A stretch of 42,249 nt of DNA from Candidatus Saccharimonadota bacterium. Lineage in GTDB: Bacteria > Patescibacteriota > Saccharimonadia > Saccharimonadales > Saccharimonadaceae. This document shows positions 7,380-16,747 of the stretch, piece by piece; the first letter of the stretch is position 1; every line of letters begins with the position of its first letter. The DNA lies in contig JAGOVX010000004.1 in assembly GCA_018060465.1 (NCBI GenBank), forward strand, positions 1-42,249. Direction: 5' to 3'. The position numbers and the translations under genes were made by a program. The notes beneath the pieces are model-generated. The model worked only from the letters and a program-made list of their open reading frames with translations. It was not told where the DNA came from and did no database searches.

Positions 7380-9032
7380 ATGAGTCGAGTTCTCAGCGTT
7401 GTCGCAAAGGCAAACCAAAAATTGACGATACAGCTTGCTGCTATTTTGTTGGCAAGCTCGTCTCTTTTGGGAATGCTTTTTGGTTTTATGCGCGAACGTA
7501 CGCTCAATAGTTTGTATATGCCAAATCCACAAACTGGATTTCCAGGATATCCGGTTGGCCTAGATGCATACACCACTGCGTTTACCATTCCAGATTTCAT
7601 GTTTTTTGTGCTTGTATCCGGAGCGTTAAGTGTGACATTCATTCCGGTATTTAACCAACGACTGGCAGGTGGCAATAAAAAATCGGCCTGGGAATTATCG
7701 ACAAGTATGATCAATTTCATGGCACTTATGACGTTGATCGCCAGCATACTTATCATTATTTTTGCCGAGCCATTGGCTCGTTTGCTTGCTCCGGGATATT
7801 CAGAAACAGGCATGGCACTGACGGTCAGCATGATGCGTGTTATTGCGATTAACCCATTCTTGTTTGCAATTGCCACGGTGGTATCGAGCATGCAACAGGC
7901 GGTTGGTAGATTTACATTTTACGCCTTGGCTCCAACCATCTACAACCTAGGTATTATTATTGGCGCGGTATTTTTCACTAATGGCATCACAATTTTTGGC
8001 GTTAAAATATTTGACGGCGGTATTATGGGCATAGCACTTGGTGTGGTACTGGGTTCTATTATGCAACTACTCGTTAGCTGTATCGGGCTATTTGGACTCG
8101 GCTTTGATTATCGATTTAAAATTTACTGGAAAAATAAAGGCTTTCGCCAGGTTCTAAGACTTTTGCCTGCCCGTTCGATCGACCAAGGCATGGACTATGC
8201 GGTGGGCATGGTAGAAAACAACCTAGCTTCGCACATGGCAACAGGCACAGTGCGTGCGTTCAATCAGGCTACAATTTTGCACATGGCACCAATCAATTTG
8301 ATTGGAGTCGCTATATCTACGGCTGCATTTCCAAAACTAACTGAACGGCTTAGTGAAGGTCGCGAAGATTTGTTCAAGCTAGAATTGCAAAAAATTCTTC
8401 GTGTCATTATATGGCTTGCGCTGCCAGTATCAATGATTACGTTTTTCACGCGTGGGTATGTAGTGAACTTTATAAAACCAGGAGGTAATTCACTTATTGC
8501 GGGACTTCTGGGTATTCTGGTTATTGTCATATTGGCTCGTTCTGTTTACTTTATCGCGGCACGTAGTTTTTATGCCAGACAAGATACAAAAACGCCAATG
8601 TATATATCGATTTTCTCAATTGGACTCAATGTTGTCTTGGCGATATGGTTTACGCAGAGTTTGGGCATGGGCGCCTACGGACTTGCCTTGGCGCAATCAG
8701 TTATGGCGATCGTAGAAGTGATCATCTTGTTTTACGTGATGAATCGTCGATTGAACGGCCTGCTAAATGCATCGTTTTGGCACGCGGTTGGTCGAATGGC
8801 TAGTGCAACCGGTATCACATCAGTTGCCAGTTATATGCTAGTCAGTTTTTTGCCACTTCAGGCTGGTGACCGAAGTAGTTTCTACATAACGTTTCCAAAG
8901 TTTGCCTTTATTGCTGGCATGAGTTTTATGGTGTATCTAGCCATTAGCAGGCTATTTCGTCTGCAGGAAGCCGTACCAGTAATTGCTGCAATGAAAAAGT
9001 ACGGACGCAAGATGATTCGCGTAGTCCATTGA
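7380..9032 (+). CDS. murJ: Lipid II flippase MurJ/MviN
   Basis: 550 aa, strongly hydrophobic throughout with about 14 membrane segments. The N-terminus has the MurJ pattern (ASSSLLGMLFGFMRERTL, then the FTIPDFMFFVLVSGALSVTFIPVF region with acidic and aromatic groove residues). MurJ moves lipid-linked peptidoglycan precursors across the membrane. The frame is open upstream into ftsH, but the ATG at 7380, 10 nt after the ftsH stop, gives the usual N-terminus; a start at 7311 would add 23 atypical residues. It is probably co-transcribed with ftsH. It complements the PBP at 32370 and the transpeptidase at 1. Confidence 0.93.
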   Translation: MSRVLSVVAKANQKLTIQLAAILLASSSLLGMLFGFMRERTLNSLYMPNPQTGFPGYPVGLDAYTTAFTIPDFMFFVLVSGALSVTFIPVFNQRLAGGNKKSAWELSTSMINFMALMTLIASILIIIFAEPLARLLAPGYSETGMALTVSMMRVIAINPFLFAIATVVSSMQQAVGRFTFYALAPTIYNLGIIIGAVFFTNGITIFGVKIFDGGIMGIALGVVLGSIMQLLVSCIGLFGLGFDYRFKIYWKNKGFRQVLRLLPARSIDQGMDYAVGMVENNLASHMATGTVRAFNQATILHMAPINLIGVAISTAAFPKLTERLSEGREDLFKLELQKILRVIIWLALPVSMITFFTRGYVVNFIKPGGNSLIAGLLGILVIVILARSVYFIAARSFYARQDTKTPMYISIFSIGLNVVLAIWFTQSLGMGAYGLALAQSVMAIVEVIILFYVMNRRLNGLLNASFWHAVGRMASATGITSVASYMLVSFLPLQAGDRSSFYITFPKFAFIAGMSFMVYLAISRLFRLQEAVPVIAAMKKYGRKMIRVVH

Positions 9033-9039
9033 AAACTGC

Positions 9040-9045
9040 TATAAT
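9040..9045 (+). promoter_or_regulatory. -10 box TATAAT of lepA
   Basis: Perfect TATAAT with an upstream TGC (extended -10), ending 12 nt before the ATG at 9058. This leaves at most a leader of about 5 nt. Confidence 0.65.
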
Positions 9046-9057
9046 CACCTCTGATAT

Positions 9058-10836
9058 ATGAATCAAGATCACATTCGAAATTTTTGCATTATTGCCCATA
9101 TCGATCATGGCAAGTCTACGCTTGCTGATCGTATGCTGGAACTGACGGGCACAGTACAAAAGCGGGATATGAAAAGCCAGCTGCTTGATAGCATGGAGCT
9201 CGAGCGCGAAAAAGGTATTACTATCAAGCTAGCACCAGTACGCATGCAGTATAAAGGCTACGACTTAAACCTTATCGATACACCTGGTCATGTTGATTTT
9301 AGCTACGAAGTGTCGCGCAGCTTGCAGGCATGCGAGGGAGCAGTATTGGTAGTTGATGCGAGTCAGGGTATTCAGGCGCAAACACTTGCAAATGTGTACC
9401 TAGCCCTCGCAGCCGACCTAACGATCATTCCAGTTCTAAATAAAGTTGATCTACCGGCGGCTGATGTGCCACGCGTAAGTGCAGAAGTAATCAATCTGCT
9501 AGGATGCAGCGACGACGATATTTTGAAAATAAGTGCCAAAACAGGCGAGGGTGTGCCAGACGTTTTAGATGCTGTTATAGAAAAAATAATTCCGCCCATG
9601 GGAAAAAGTGACACTACCACGCGGTCATTGATATTTGATAGCTACTACGATGATTATCGTGGAGTAATTCTGTATACTCGCACGGTAGATGGCTCTATAA
9701 AAAAGGGCGATACCATAGAAATGCTGGCAACCAGTGCGCACGGGTTGGCGCTGGAAGTTGGTGCGCTGAGTCCGACTATGAAGCCTGAGGCAGAAATAGG
9801 TACAGGTGAAATTGGGTATATTGTCACGAACTTAAAGACAACACGTGATGCCAAAGTGGGCGATACAGTAACTGTCAGGCGCGCGCATGCCACCGAGCCG
9901 CTACCGGGCTATAAAAATGTTAAGCCGTTTGTCTATGCGGGGTTCTTTCCAGTTTCGAATGAAGATTATAACGAGCTCAAGGATGCAATCGAAAAATTAA
10001 GCCTGAGCGATAGTGCCTTACAGTTCGAGCCAGAGAATTCACCAGTGCTTGGGTTTGGTGTTCGTATTGGATTTCTCGGTCTTTTACATATGGAAATTAT
10101 TCGTGAACGTTTGGAGCGCGAATACAATTTGGAATTAGTTGTTACAAATCCTAGTACCGATTATCAAGTAACACTCAACACTGGTGAGGAAATAGATATA
10201 AAGTCAGCTTCCGACCTGCCCGATGTTACAAAAATAGCCGAGATCCGTGAGCCATGGATCGACGGCGAGATAGTTGTACCATCAGACTACATTGGTGCAG
10301 TCATTCAACTTGTTGTTTCCAAGCGTGGTCGCCAAAAAAATCTTAGTTATATAGACGAGCGTGCGCTTATTAGCTTTGAGGCGCCCCTCGCAAATTTGCT
10401 GACAGACTTTTACGATCAACTAAAAAGTGTGACGAGTGGGTACGGCAGTTTTAACTACGAGCTAACTGGCTATCAAGCCGAAGACTTAGTGCGCGTTGAC
10501 TTTTATGTAGGCGGGGAAATGGTTGATGCACTTTCAATTATGACCCACCGATCAGAATCGCAGAGTCTTGGGCGTGACATTGTAAAAAAATTAAAAGACG
10601 TAGTGCCACGTCAAAGTTTTCAAGTTAGTTTACAGGCGGGCATTAATGGCAGGTTTATTGCTCGTGAAGATATTTCAGCCTATCGAAAAGACGTGACCGG
10701 CTATTTGTACGGTGGTGATGTTTCGCGCAAGAAGAAACTACTCGCCAAGCAAGCAAAAGGCAAGAAACGTATGAAGCGCTTTGGTAAAGTTGATATTCCG
10801 TCTGAAGCGTTTACTGTAATGTTAAAAAGAGATTAG
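9058..10836 (+). CDS. lepA: Elongation factor 4 (LepA) GTPase
   Basis: 592 aa, the family's standard length. G1 AHIDHGKST (13-21), DTPGHVDF for G3 and NKVD for G4 are intact. The C-terminal LepA-specific domain is present, including the basic GKKRMKRFGKVDIP stretch near the end. LepA acts on the ribosome during stalled or difficult elongation and in subunit biogenesis. The start is the ATG 12 nt after TATAAT. The stop is followed after one base by the next start, so the two form an operon. Confidence 0.97.
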   Translation: MNQDHIRNFCIIAHIDHGKSTLADRMLELTGTVQKRDMKSQLLDSMELEREKGITIKLAPVRMQYKGYDLNLIDTPGHVDFSYEVSRSLQACEGAVLVVDASQGIQAQTLANVYLALAADLTIIPVLNKVDLPAADVPRVSAEVINLLGCSDDDILKISAKTGEGVPDVLDAVIEKIIPPMGKSDTTTRSLIFDSYYDDYRGVILYTRTVDGSIKKGDTIEMLATSAHGLALEVGALSPTMKPEAEIGTGEIGYIVTNLKTTRDAKVGDTVTVRRAHATEPLPGYKNVKPFVYAGFFPVSNEDYNELKDAIEKLSLSDSALQFEPENSPVLGFGVRIGFLGLLHMEIIRERLEREYNLELVVTNPSTDYQVTLNTGEEIDIKSASDLPDVTKIAEIREPWIDGEIVVPSDYIGAVIQLVVSKRGRQKNLSYIDERALISFEAPLANLLTDFYDQLKSVTSGYGSFNYELTGYQAEDLVRVDFYVGGEMVDALSIMTHRSESQSLGRDIVKKLKDVVPRQSFQVSLQAGINGRFIAREDISAYRKDVTGYLYGGDVSRKKKLLAKQAKGKKRMKRFGKVDIPSEAFTVMLKRD

Positions 10837-10837
10837 C

Positions 10838-12211
10838 ATGAAAAACGCCGTAGCAAATTACATAGAAAAATTGCAACAGCTTTTTTCTACAGCGAACATG
10901 CGCGCTATTATACTCATGCTTTTTGGCGTTCAAGCAGTTGCCTTAGTTTTTAGTATGCCGTTTACAACACCGCCTGACGAGCAAAATAATATTAGTTTCA
11001 TACAATACTATTCCACGCATTCCGTGGGCCCTATATTTGATCATCAAACACCGACGTATTATTTGGGTGATAAAACACGCGAGGTGGATTATCTGTATCA
11101 TTACAGTATGAGTTTGCTAAAACGCGTGTTGCCGTTTTCAGACACGGTGGAACTCTATATTATGCGTATGCTAACTGTACTGACGGCGCTACTGGCATTT
11201 ATTGCATTCGCAGCACTTTGGCGTCATCTTGGAGTAAAAGACGGTGCTATTAACACTGGCTTGCTGGTGCTTACTAATTTACCGATGGTTCTGATGTTGA
11301 GTGCCGCAATCAACAACGATGCAATGGTGTGGTTGTTGGTCGGTGTGAGTGGAGTGCTGGTAGTTCGGCTTTTAAAAAATGTGCGACGTATAGATATGCT
11401 GCTACTTGCAAATGTGGTGGTAATTGGAGGGCTCATAAAACGTACGTTCTTGCCGCTTGCGGCACTAGGTGGATTTTTCTTGCTGTACCTACTGGTGCGG
11501 CATTGGCGCAGTCTTGTAGGTCAATTGAGAAAATATAATACCGCTGTGGTCGCACTTCTACTTGTGTTCCTCGTTGGAGCTGGCTTGTTTACGGAGCGTA
11601 TAGGGGGCAATATTAGCCACTACGGAACCATTCAGCCATCATGTGAAATGGTTCAGGGTGAAGTACCATGTAAGGTTTTTTGGGCGAGCGTCCGGCGAGA
11701 CGTTCTTTTAAAACAGCCATCTGGCGAACAAAAAAACCTGATTGAATTTAGCCATGCGTGGCTGCAAGAAAGCGTTACGAATGTATTCGATGTGCAAACT
11801 CAGTTTTGGCGCCATGAGGTGATGCCGCCAAAATGGGTTACGCCTTTTATGCTAACGATACTCTTTGTTGGTTTGGGCTACGGTGTATGGCGCGAGACGC
11901 GTAGTACGAATGCAGATAAAAAGATGGCTCGCTGGAGGCTGGCAGCGATAGCAGTAGGGGTGTATGTATTTATATACCAACTCATAACAAACTATATAAT
12001 TTTTCAAAATTACAAAGTATTTGGCCTCGCGTTGAATGGGCGTTACATTTTGCCAGGAGCGATTTTGCTCACGGGATTGTGCTGCTACTACTGGGGGAAT
12101 TTGTTATCAAAAAAACTCGCATTTGTTTTAGCTAGTACCGTAGTAGTTCTTACGATTGCATGTACGGGTATTACAATGATGATTAGAAATCCGCAGCTAT
12201 TTGGTTTGTAG
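10838..12211 (+). CDS. Multi-pass membrane protein, GT-C/DUF2142-like glycosyltransferase candidate
   Basis: 457 aa with about ten hydrophobic segments. The first extracytoplasmic loop begins TTPPDEQNNISFIQYY, which looks like the DUF2142/GT-C pattern PPDE..H, where acidic residues in loop 1 bind a polyprenyl-phosphate sugar donor. A large loop between late segments carries Cys residues (PSCEMVQGEVPCKVFW). GT-C enzymes transfer sugars from lipid carriers to surface polymers or proteins; the substrate cannot be guessed here. The gene starts one base after the lepA stop and is surely co-transcribed with it. Confidence 0.65.
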   Translation: MKNAVANYIEKLQQLFSTANMRAIILMLFGVQAVALVFSMPFTTPPDEQNNISFIQYYSTHSVGPIFDHQTPTYYLGDKTREVDYLYHYSMSLLKRVLPFSDTVELYIMRMLTVLTALLAFIAFAALWRHLGVKDGAINTGLLVLTNLPMVLMLSAAINNDAMVWLLVGVSGVLVVRLLKNVRRIDMLLLANVVVIGGLIKRTFLPLAALGGFFLLYLLVRHWRSLVGQLRKYNTAVVALLLVFLVGAGLFTERIGGNISHYGTIQPSCEMVQGEVPCKVFWASVRRDVLLKQPSGEQKNLIEFSHAWLQESVTNVFDVQTQFWRHEVMPPKWVTPFMLTILFVGLGYGVWRETRSTNADKKMARWRLAAIAVGVYVFIYQLITNYIIFQNYKVFGLALNGRYILPGAILLTGLCCYYWGNLLSKKLAFVLASTVVVLTIACTGITMMIRNPQLFGL

Positions 12212-12224
12212 AACTATCCTCTGT

Positions 12225-12230
12225 TACACT
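12225..12230 (+). promoter_or_regulatory. -10 box TACACT
   Basis: TACACT with a TGT extension upstream, ending exactly 6 nt before the ATG at 12237. Leaderless geometry. Confidence 0.5.
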
Positions 12231-12236
12231 GGTAGT

Positions 12237-12980
12237 ATGAAAAGCCACTCCTCAAAACCAACACTATCTCCTGAAATTATGCAGCTCATCACAAACTACC
12301 GGCCAAACAAAGACGGGGTAACAATGCTGGCAGAAACAAAAGTCGTACTGCTGGTGGGTATCACGGGTGCCGGTAAGAATACTATTTTAAGTGAAATGCT
12401 AAAAACCAATCAGTTTCACGATATGGTGACAAGCGTGACGCGCGAACCACGTATGAACAATGGGGTGATGGAGAAAGATGGTATCGACTATTACTTTCTG
12501 AGTGAAGATCAAGCGGTCGCAAAGCTCAAAAATGGTGAATATGTTGAAGTAAGCCCAGTGCACAATCGTATTTATGGTGTGACTGTTGATGAAATTCGAA
12601 CAGCAAATACGGCAAAAAAAATTGCGATTGCTGATATTACGGTACTTGGTGTTGAAAAGTACAAAGCACTATCGCACAATGTGATTGCTATTTTTGTGTT
12701 ACCGCCAAGCTTTGAGGAATGGCAAACACGTATGCGAAATCGTTTCGATACCGAGGAAGATTTCATGGCTGATTGGCCTATTCGTCGAAAAAGCGCCATT
12801 ATGGAGTTGCAAAAAGCACTTCAGGCGCCGTACTATCATTTTGTCATCAACGACCAGCTGGACCATGCAGTAGATGCCTGTATGAAAATTGTCAGCAATG
12901 ATGACCGCTTCCATCGCAAGGACGACGAAAAGCGACTCATGGCGCGAGATTTGCTCGAAGACATCTTGGCCAATTCTTAG
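12237..12980 (+). CDS. Guanylate-kinase-like P-loop protein
   Basis: 247 aa. A 30-residue N-terminal extension precedes the P-loop GITGAGKNT (41-49). Guanylate-kinase features follow: TREPR, then EKDGIDYYF, EYVEVSPVHNRIYGVT (matching FLE..VHGN.YGT), and a C-terminal R..D...RR..A..EL..A..Y...IND block. Guanylate kinase makes GDP from GMP. Oddities are Asn after the P-loop Lys, an insertion in the GMP-binding TREPR loop and the N-terminal extension, so a different nucleotide or a regulatory role is possible. The stop codon lies inside the hrcA CIRCE operator. Confidence 0.75.
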   Translation: MKSHSSKPTLSPEIMQLITNYRPNKDGVTMLAETKVVLLVGITGAGKNTILSEMLKTNQFHDMVTSVTREPRMNNGVMEKDGIDYYFLSEDQAVAKLKNGEYVEVSPVHNRIYGVTVDEIRTANTAKKIAIADITVLGVEKYKALSHNVIAIFVLPPSFEEWQTRMRNRFDTEEDFMADWPIRRKSAIMELQKALQAPYYHFVINDQLDHAVDACMKIVSNDDRFHRKDDEKRLMARDLLEDILANS

Positions 12981-13003
12981 CACTCGCGTTGAAAGAGTGC
13001 CAA
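12977..13003 (+). promoter_or_regulatory. CIRCE operator of hrcA
   Basis: TTAGCACTC, 9-nt spacer, GAGTGCCAA: 8 of 9 bases in the right arm match the consensus. This is the HrcA repressor site. The spacer holds TTGAAA (12989-12994), usable as a -35 hexamer. The site overlaps the preceding stop codon. Confidence 0.92.
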
Positions 13004-13017
13004 CTTTATGCTACTAT
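12989..13017 (+). promoter_or_regulatory. hrcA promoter inside and after CIRCE
   Basis: TTGAAA (12989-12994), a 17-bp spacer and TACTAT (13012-13017) with TGC in front. The -10 ends 6 nt before the hrcA ATG, so the mRNA is probably leaderless. Confidence 0.6.
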
Positions 13018-13023
13018 ACAACT

Positions 13024-13725
13024 ATGACAGAGCGACAAATCGCAATTCTTTCCGCAATTATTGAACAGTATGCTGAAGTTGCTTCGCCCGTAGGTAGCGT
13101 AACACTTGCAAGACTGTTTCACGTGTCGAGCGCAACAATTCGGAGTGAAATGGCCAAGCTGGAGGAGCTAGATTTTATTGCACAGCCGCACACAAGCGCG
13201 GGCCGTATTCCTACCGACAAGGGCTATCGTTTTTATGTGAATCTACTGACACAGCAACAGGAAAATGAAACAGAAGATCGAAGTACTCGTGCAATCGAAG
13301 CGCGAGTTTCAAGCTATACCGACCGTGCCGACCGTGCTATTCGCAGTGCGGTTGATAGCTTGGTTGATTTGACGCAAAATCTAGGCCTCGCAACGATTGG
13401 TGACGAGTTGTACCTTAGCGGCATGGGCAATCTTTTTTCTCAGCCAGAATTTATGACAGGCAATCACGCTCAGTCAGTCGCGCGTTTGCTAGATAATTTG
13501 GAACCATGGTTACGCGAGGCAGCTCCAAACCAGCCATTGAATGTGTTTATTGGGAGCGAAAATCCTATCGGGAAAAGCAGCGGTGCTACGCTTATTATTA
13601 GTCGATTCCGTTCGCCGTTTTCAGACAGCAGCTATATTGGTGTGCTAGGCCCAACGCGACAAAGTTATGGACGAGTAATGCGCCTGGTGCGACAAACTGG
13701 TGCTATGCTAGAAGAAGTATTGTAA
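13024..13725 (+). CDS. hrcA: Heat-inducible transcription repressor HrcA, short form
   Basis: 233 aa starting with the HrcA winged helix (ERQIAILSAIIEQY, SSATIRSEMAKLEELDFI, then the signature HTSAGRIPTDKGYRFYV). The C-terminus has the usual GPTRQSYGRVM..V end. HrcA binds CIRCE and, helped by GroEL in known systems, represses chaperone genes. At 233 aa it lacks about 100 residues of the usual ~340, mostly from the middle. Its own promoter carries a CIRCE, so it is autoregulated. grpE follows after 29 nt. The start is the ATG 6 nt after the -10. Confidence 0.92.
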   Translation: MTERQIAILSAIIEQYAEVASPVGSVTLARLFHVSSATIRSEMAKLEELDFIAQPHTSAGRIPTDKGYRFYVNLLTQQQENETEDRSTRAIEARVSSYTDRADRAIRSAVDSLVDLTQNLGLATIGDELYLSGMGNLFSQPEFMTGNHAQSVARLLDNLEPWLREAAPNQPLNVFIGSENPIGKSSGATLIISRFRSPFSDSSYIGVLGPTRQSYGRVMRLVRQTGAMLEEVL

Positions 13726-13754
13726 AGATAAAAGTAGAGATTACGGATGATAGA

Positions 13755-14213
13755 ATGACAAAGAAAAAGGATGAACAATTAGCGCAAATGATGGCCGACT
13801 TGCAGCGCGTGCAAGCGGATTTTGAGAATTACCGAAAGCGTGTCGAGCAGGAAAAGATATTTGCACGAGACAGCGCTCAGGCCAATACCATTTTAAAACT
13901 TTTACCAACGATTGACTCCATAGAGCGTGCAACTCGCTACATGCCGCCAGAACTGGCCGATAACCCATGGGCACAGGGTATCGCACGACTAGAAAAAAGC
14001 CTAGAAAAATCGCTAGAAGCACTCAGTGTACATCGTATTGATGCAAAGCCTGGCACGATATTTAATCCAGAATTACACGAAGCAATTCAGCTTGATGAAG
14101 ATGCCGAGGGTGAGCACGAAGTAATTGCCGAAGAACTGCAAGCAGGCTATACATTGAACGGCGTGCCTATGCGTCATGCCATGGTGAAGGTGACGCGTCA
14201 GAATAATGCCTAG
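13755..14213 (+). CDS. grpE: Nucleotide exchange factor GrpE
   Basis: 152 aa. A coiled-coil N-terminus (ADLQRVQADFENYRKRVEQEK) leads into the GrpE beta domain with the conserved end FNPELHEAI...EELQAGYTLNGVPMRHAMVKV. It releases ADP from DnaK. It is somewhat shorter than E. coli GrpE (197 aa) because the disordered acidic N-terminus is missing. It belongs to the hrcA transcript and overlaps the nudix start by 8 nt. Confidence 0.95.
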   Translation: MTKKKDEQLAQMMADLQRVQADFENYRKRVEQEKIFARDSAQANTILKLLPTIDSIERATRYMPPELADNPWAQGIARLEKSLEKSLEALSVHRIDAKPGTIFNPELHEAIQLDEDAEGEHEVIAEELQAGYTLNGVPMRHAMVKVTRQNNA

Positions 14214-14625
14214 CAACGATATTCAGGTGGTGAATGGCATTCTTGCACAAAATACTACCGTGTTGTTTGCAAAACGGGCGCTGACAAAACACACTGCACC
14301 AGGCGGATATCATTTACCAGGAGGGCATGTTGAACCTGGTGAAAAACCCGAAGCAGCCATAGTGCGCGAATTTATGGAAGAATTTGGGCTGGATGTTGCA
14401 GTCGACTCAAAGTTTGCCACGTTTTCGTATCGGGCTGACGACACCCCAGTTTTGGGCGCAACGTTTATTCTCTCCGCCAAAAGTCGTATAGCCGATATGG
14501 TGATTGACCCAAAAGAGACAGAAAGTATCGTGTGGGTCGATAGGTCGGTTTTGCAGCGTACGTTGTCGTATGGAGATCACGACTATGCAGTGCTAAAAAA
14601 GTATTTTGCCACGATATCACAATAG
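14206..14625 (+). CDS. NUDIX hydrolase
   Basis: 139 aa with a complete Nudix box: G40, E46, R54, E55, E58, E59 and G61 in GX5EX7REUXEEXGU spacing. Nudix enzymes cleave nucleoside diphosphates linked to another group. The specificity is not readable; MutT-like sanitation of oxidised nucleotides would fit a stress operon. It overlaps grpE by 8 nt, so it is translated with the heat-shock operon. This is an unusual passenger between grpE and dnaK. Confidence 0.88.
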   Translation: MPSNDIQVVNGILAQNTTVLFAKRALTKHTAPGGYHLPGGHVEPGEKPEAAIVREFMEEFGLDVAVDSKFATFSYRADDTPVLGATFILSAKSRIADMVIDPKETESIVWVDRSVLQRTLSYGDHDYAVLKKYFATISQ

Positions 14626-14646
14626 TCACAGAGGTACATATCGCAA

Positions 14647-14673
14647 TTAGCACTCTTGACACGAGAGTGCTAA
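14647..14673 (+). promoter_or_regulatory. CIRCE operator 1 of dnaK (perfect)
   Basis: TTAGCACTC, 9-nt spacer, GAGTGCTAA, matching consensus in all 18 arm bases. The spacer starts with a perfect -35 hexamer TTGACA, so HrcA binding must block RNA polymerase. Confidence 0.97.
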
Positions 14674-14685
14674 TTTGTATACAAT
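14656..14685 (+). promoter_or_regulatory. dnaK promoter
   Basis: TTGACA (14656-14661) within CIRCE, an 18-bp spacer and TACAAT (14680-14685); TATACA at 14678 with 16 bp is an alternative. Transcription from about 14692 gives a leader of ~83 nt that includes a second CIRCE copy and an AGGAGG ribosome-binding site (14759-14764). Confidence 0.75.
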
Positions 14686-14696
14686 AGAGGTAGCGT

Positions 14697-14723
14697 TTGG
14701 CACTGTACTGCGAGGAGTGCTAA
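14697..14723 (+). promoter_or_regulatory. CIRCE operator 2 of dnaK (imperfect)
   Basis: Left arm TTGGCACTG (7 of 9), 9-nt spacer, right arm GAGTGCTAA (perfect). It lies 50 bp centre-to-centre downstream of operator 1, within the transcribed leader. Confidence 0.75.
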
Positions 14724-14774
14724 ACTTTTACCAGACGAATAGGAACATTTCTAAAAATAGGAGGACATACAACA

Positions 14775-16664
14775 ATGGGTAAAATAATAGGAATTGACTT
14801 AGGTACAACCAACTCGGCCGTTGCCTACATGGTAGCGGGCAAGCCTGAGGTTATTACCAATGCCGAAGGTAACCGTACTACACCTAGCGTGGTGGCAGTA
14901 ACAAAAAAAGGCGAGCGCCTTGTGGGCCAGGTAGCTCAGCGACAGCGTGTAACCAACGCTAAAGACACAATTTATGGCGTAAAGCGTTTGATAGGTCGGA
15001 AGTGGGATGACAAAGACATCCAAAAAGATCACGATATCATGCCATTTGAAATCGTAAAGCATAAAAACGGTGTGGCTGTAAAAATGGGTGATAAAGAGTA
15101 CACTCCAGAAGAAGTCTCGGCCATGATCCTTTCTAAGCTAAAAGCCGATGCCGAAAAGCACTTGGGTGAACCGGTGACAGAAGCAGTCATTACTGTTCCT
15201 GCCTATTTTGATGATTCACAGCGCCAGGCTACCAAAGACGCCGGTAAAATTGCTGGACTTGAAGTAAAGCGTATCATCAACGAGCCAACCGCTGCAGCCC
15301 TAGCCTATGGTCTCGACAAAGGCAAAGAGGAAAAAATTGTGGTATTCGACCTTGGTGGTGGTACCTTCGACGTTTCCGTGCTGGAACTTGGCGATGGCGT
15401 GTTTGAAGTAAAAAGTACCAATGGCGATACACATCTTGGTGGTGAAGACTTTGATAACCGCATCGTAGATCATTTTATTGATGTATTTAAAAACGAACAG
15501 GGTATAGATCTAAAGAAAGACAACGCGGCCTTGCAACGCCTAAAGGACGAAGCAGAGAAAGCTAAAAAAGAACTTTCTAGCACTACTCAAGTAGACATTA
15601 ATCTACCGTTTATCACGGCTGATGCCGATGGCCCAAAACACTTCGAGTACACACTGACTCGTGCGAAGTTAGAGGAACTAGTTGGTGAGCTAATTGAAAA
15701 AACAGCTGGCCCAGTTGAAAAAGCGTTAAAGGATGCAGGCTTAAAAGCTAGTGATATCAACGAAGTCGTACTTGTGGGCGGTATGACCCGTATGCCAGCG
15801 GTGGTTGAAAAAGTAAAAAGCATTTTCAAAAAAGATCCAATGCAAGGCGTCAACCCAGATGAAGTTGTTGCAATTGGTGCAGCGATTCAGGGCGGCGTGT
15901 TAGCTGGTGATGTAAAGGATGTGCTACTGCTCGATGTAACTCCATTAAGCTTGGGCATTGAAACTATGGGTAGTGTAACGACAAAACTAATCGACCGCAA
16001 CACAACAATTCCTACCAGCAAGTCGGAAACATTTAGTACGGCTGCCGATAACCAACCTCAAGTCGAGATTCATGTTTTGCAGGGCGAGCGTGAGTTTGCG
16101 ACAGACAATAAATCCTTAGGCAAGTTTGTGCTTGATGGGATTGCGCCAGCACCACGTGGTGTGCCACAAATTGAAGTGACGTTCAATCTCGACGCCAACG
16201 GCATCTTGAATGTCACGGCGAAAGATAAAGGCACTGGTAAAGAGCAATCGATTACTATTCAGAACTCTGGCAATATGAGCAAAGATGACATTGAAAAAGC
16301 GCAAAAAGAAGCTGAAACGCACGCTGATGAAGACAAGAAAAAGCGTGAAGCTGTCGATGCAAAGAATATGCTCGAGAATACTATTTACCAGGCAAAGAAA
16401 ATGCCCGATGAATACAAAGACAAGATTTCTGATGAAGACAAGAAAGTTATTGAAGACGCAGTGAAAGCAGCTGAAGAAAAGAAAAATTCTGACGATAAGG
16501 AAGAACTGGAAGCGGCCATGAAAGCCTTGAACGATGCCATCATGCCAATTGGTGCCAAAATGTACGAGCAAGCTGCAAAAGAAGAAGCTCCCGCAGAAGG
16601 TGGCGATGAAACGTCAGACAAAGACGAACCGGTAGAAGGCGAAATCGTCGACGAAAAAAAGTAG
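14775..16664 (+). CDS. dnaK: Chaperone DnaK (Hsp70)
   Basis: 629 aa. The ATPase domain starts [14 protein letters not shown] and contains [34 protein letters not shown], the phosphate loop [13 protein letters not shown] and VGGMTRMP. The substrate domain and an acidic C-terminal tail (GEIVDEKK) follow. It folds and protects proteins with DnaJ and GrpE. AGGAGG lies 10 nt before the ATG, and the gene is under two CIRCE sites. Unlike most genes in the window it has a long leader. The tail ends in an acidic [14 protein letters not shown], similar to other bacterial DnaKs. Confidence 0.98.
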   Translation: MGKIIGIDLGTTNSAVAYMVAGKPEVITNAEGNRTTPSVVAVTKKGERLVGQVAQRQRVTNAKDTIYGVKRLIGRKWDDKDIQKDHDIMPFEIVKHKNGVAVKMGDKEYTPEEVSAMILSKLKADAEKHLGEPVTEAVITVPAYFDDSQRQATKDAGKIAGLEVKRIINEPTAAALAYGLDKGKEEKIVVFDLGGGTFDVSVLELGDGVFEVKSTNGDTHLGGEDFDNRIVDHFIDVFKNEQGIDLKKDNAALQRLKDEAEKAKKELSSTTQVDINLPFITADADGPKHFEYTLTRAKLEELVGELIEKTAGPVEKALKDAGLKASDINEVVLVGGMTRMPAVVEKVKSIFKKDPMQGVNPDEVVAIGAAIQGGVLAGDVKDVLLLDVTPLSLGIETMGSVTTKLIDRNTTIPTSKSETFSTAADNQPQVEIHVLQGEREFATDNKSLGKFVLDGIAPAPRGVPQIEVTFNLDANGILNVTAKDKGTGKEQSITIQNSGNMSKDDIEKAQKEAETHADEDKKKREAVDAKNMLENTIYQAKKMPDEYKDKISDEDKKVIEDAVKAAEEKKNSDDKEELEAAMKALNDAIMPIGAKMYEQAAKEEAPAEGGDETSDKDEPVEGEIVDEKK

Positions 16665-16700
16665 TAGCATAAAGCTTCGCATACTTCGCAGGCAGATTCG

Positions 16701-16713
16701 AGTACTTCGTACT
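16701..16713 (+). other. Small hairpin after dnaK
   Basis: AGTAC-TTC-GTACT is a 5-bp stem with a 3-nt loop and no T-run. It could be a weak mRNA 3' end or simply spacer; no real terminator is visible between dnaK and the next promoter. Confidence 0.25.
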
Positions 16714-16731
16714 ATACAACCAGAGTTGTAG

Positions 16732-16737
16732 TATAAT
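16732..16737 (+). promoter_or_regulatory. -10 box TATAAT
   Basis: Perfect TATAAT ending 10 nt before the ATG at 16748. No ribosome-binding site is visible in the gap. Confidence 0.55.
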
Positions 16738-16747
16738 ACGGCATACA

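Noticed and set aside
7340-7891. 183-aa minus-strand ORF
   Set aside because: It lies opposite the ftsH end and murJ, which are well supported; no family features.
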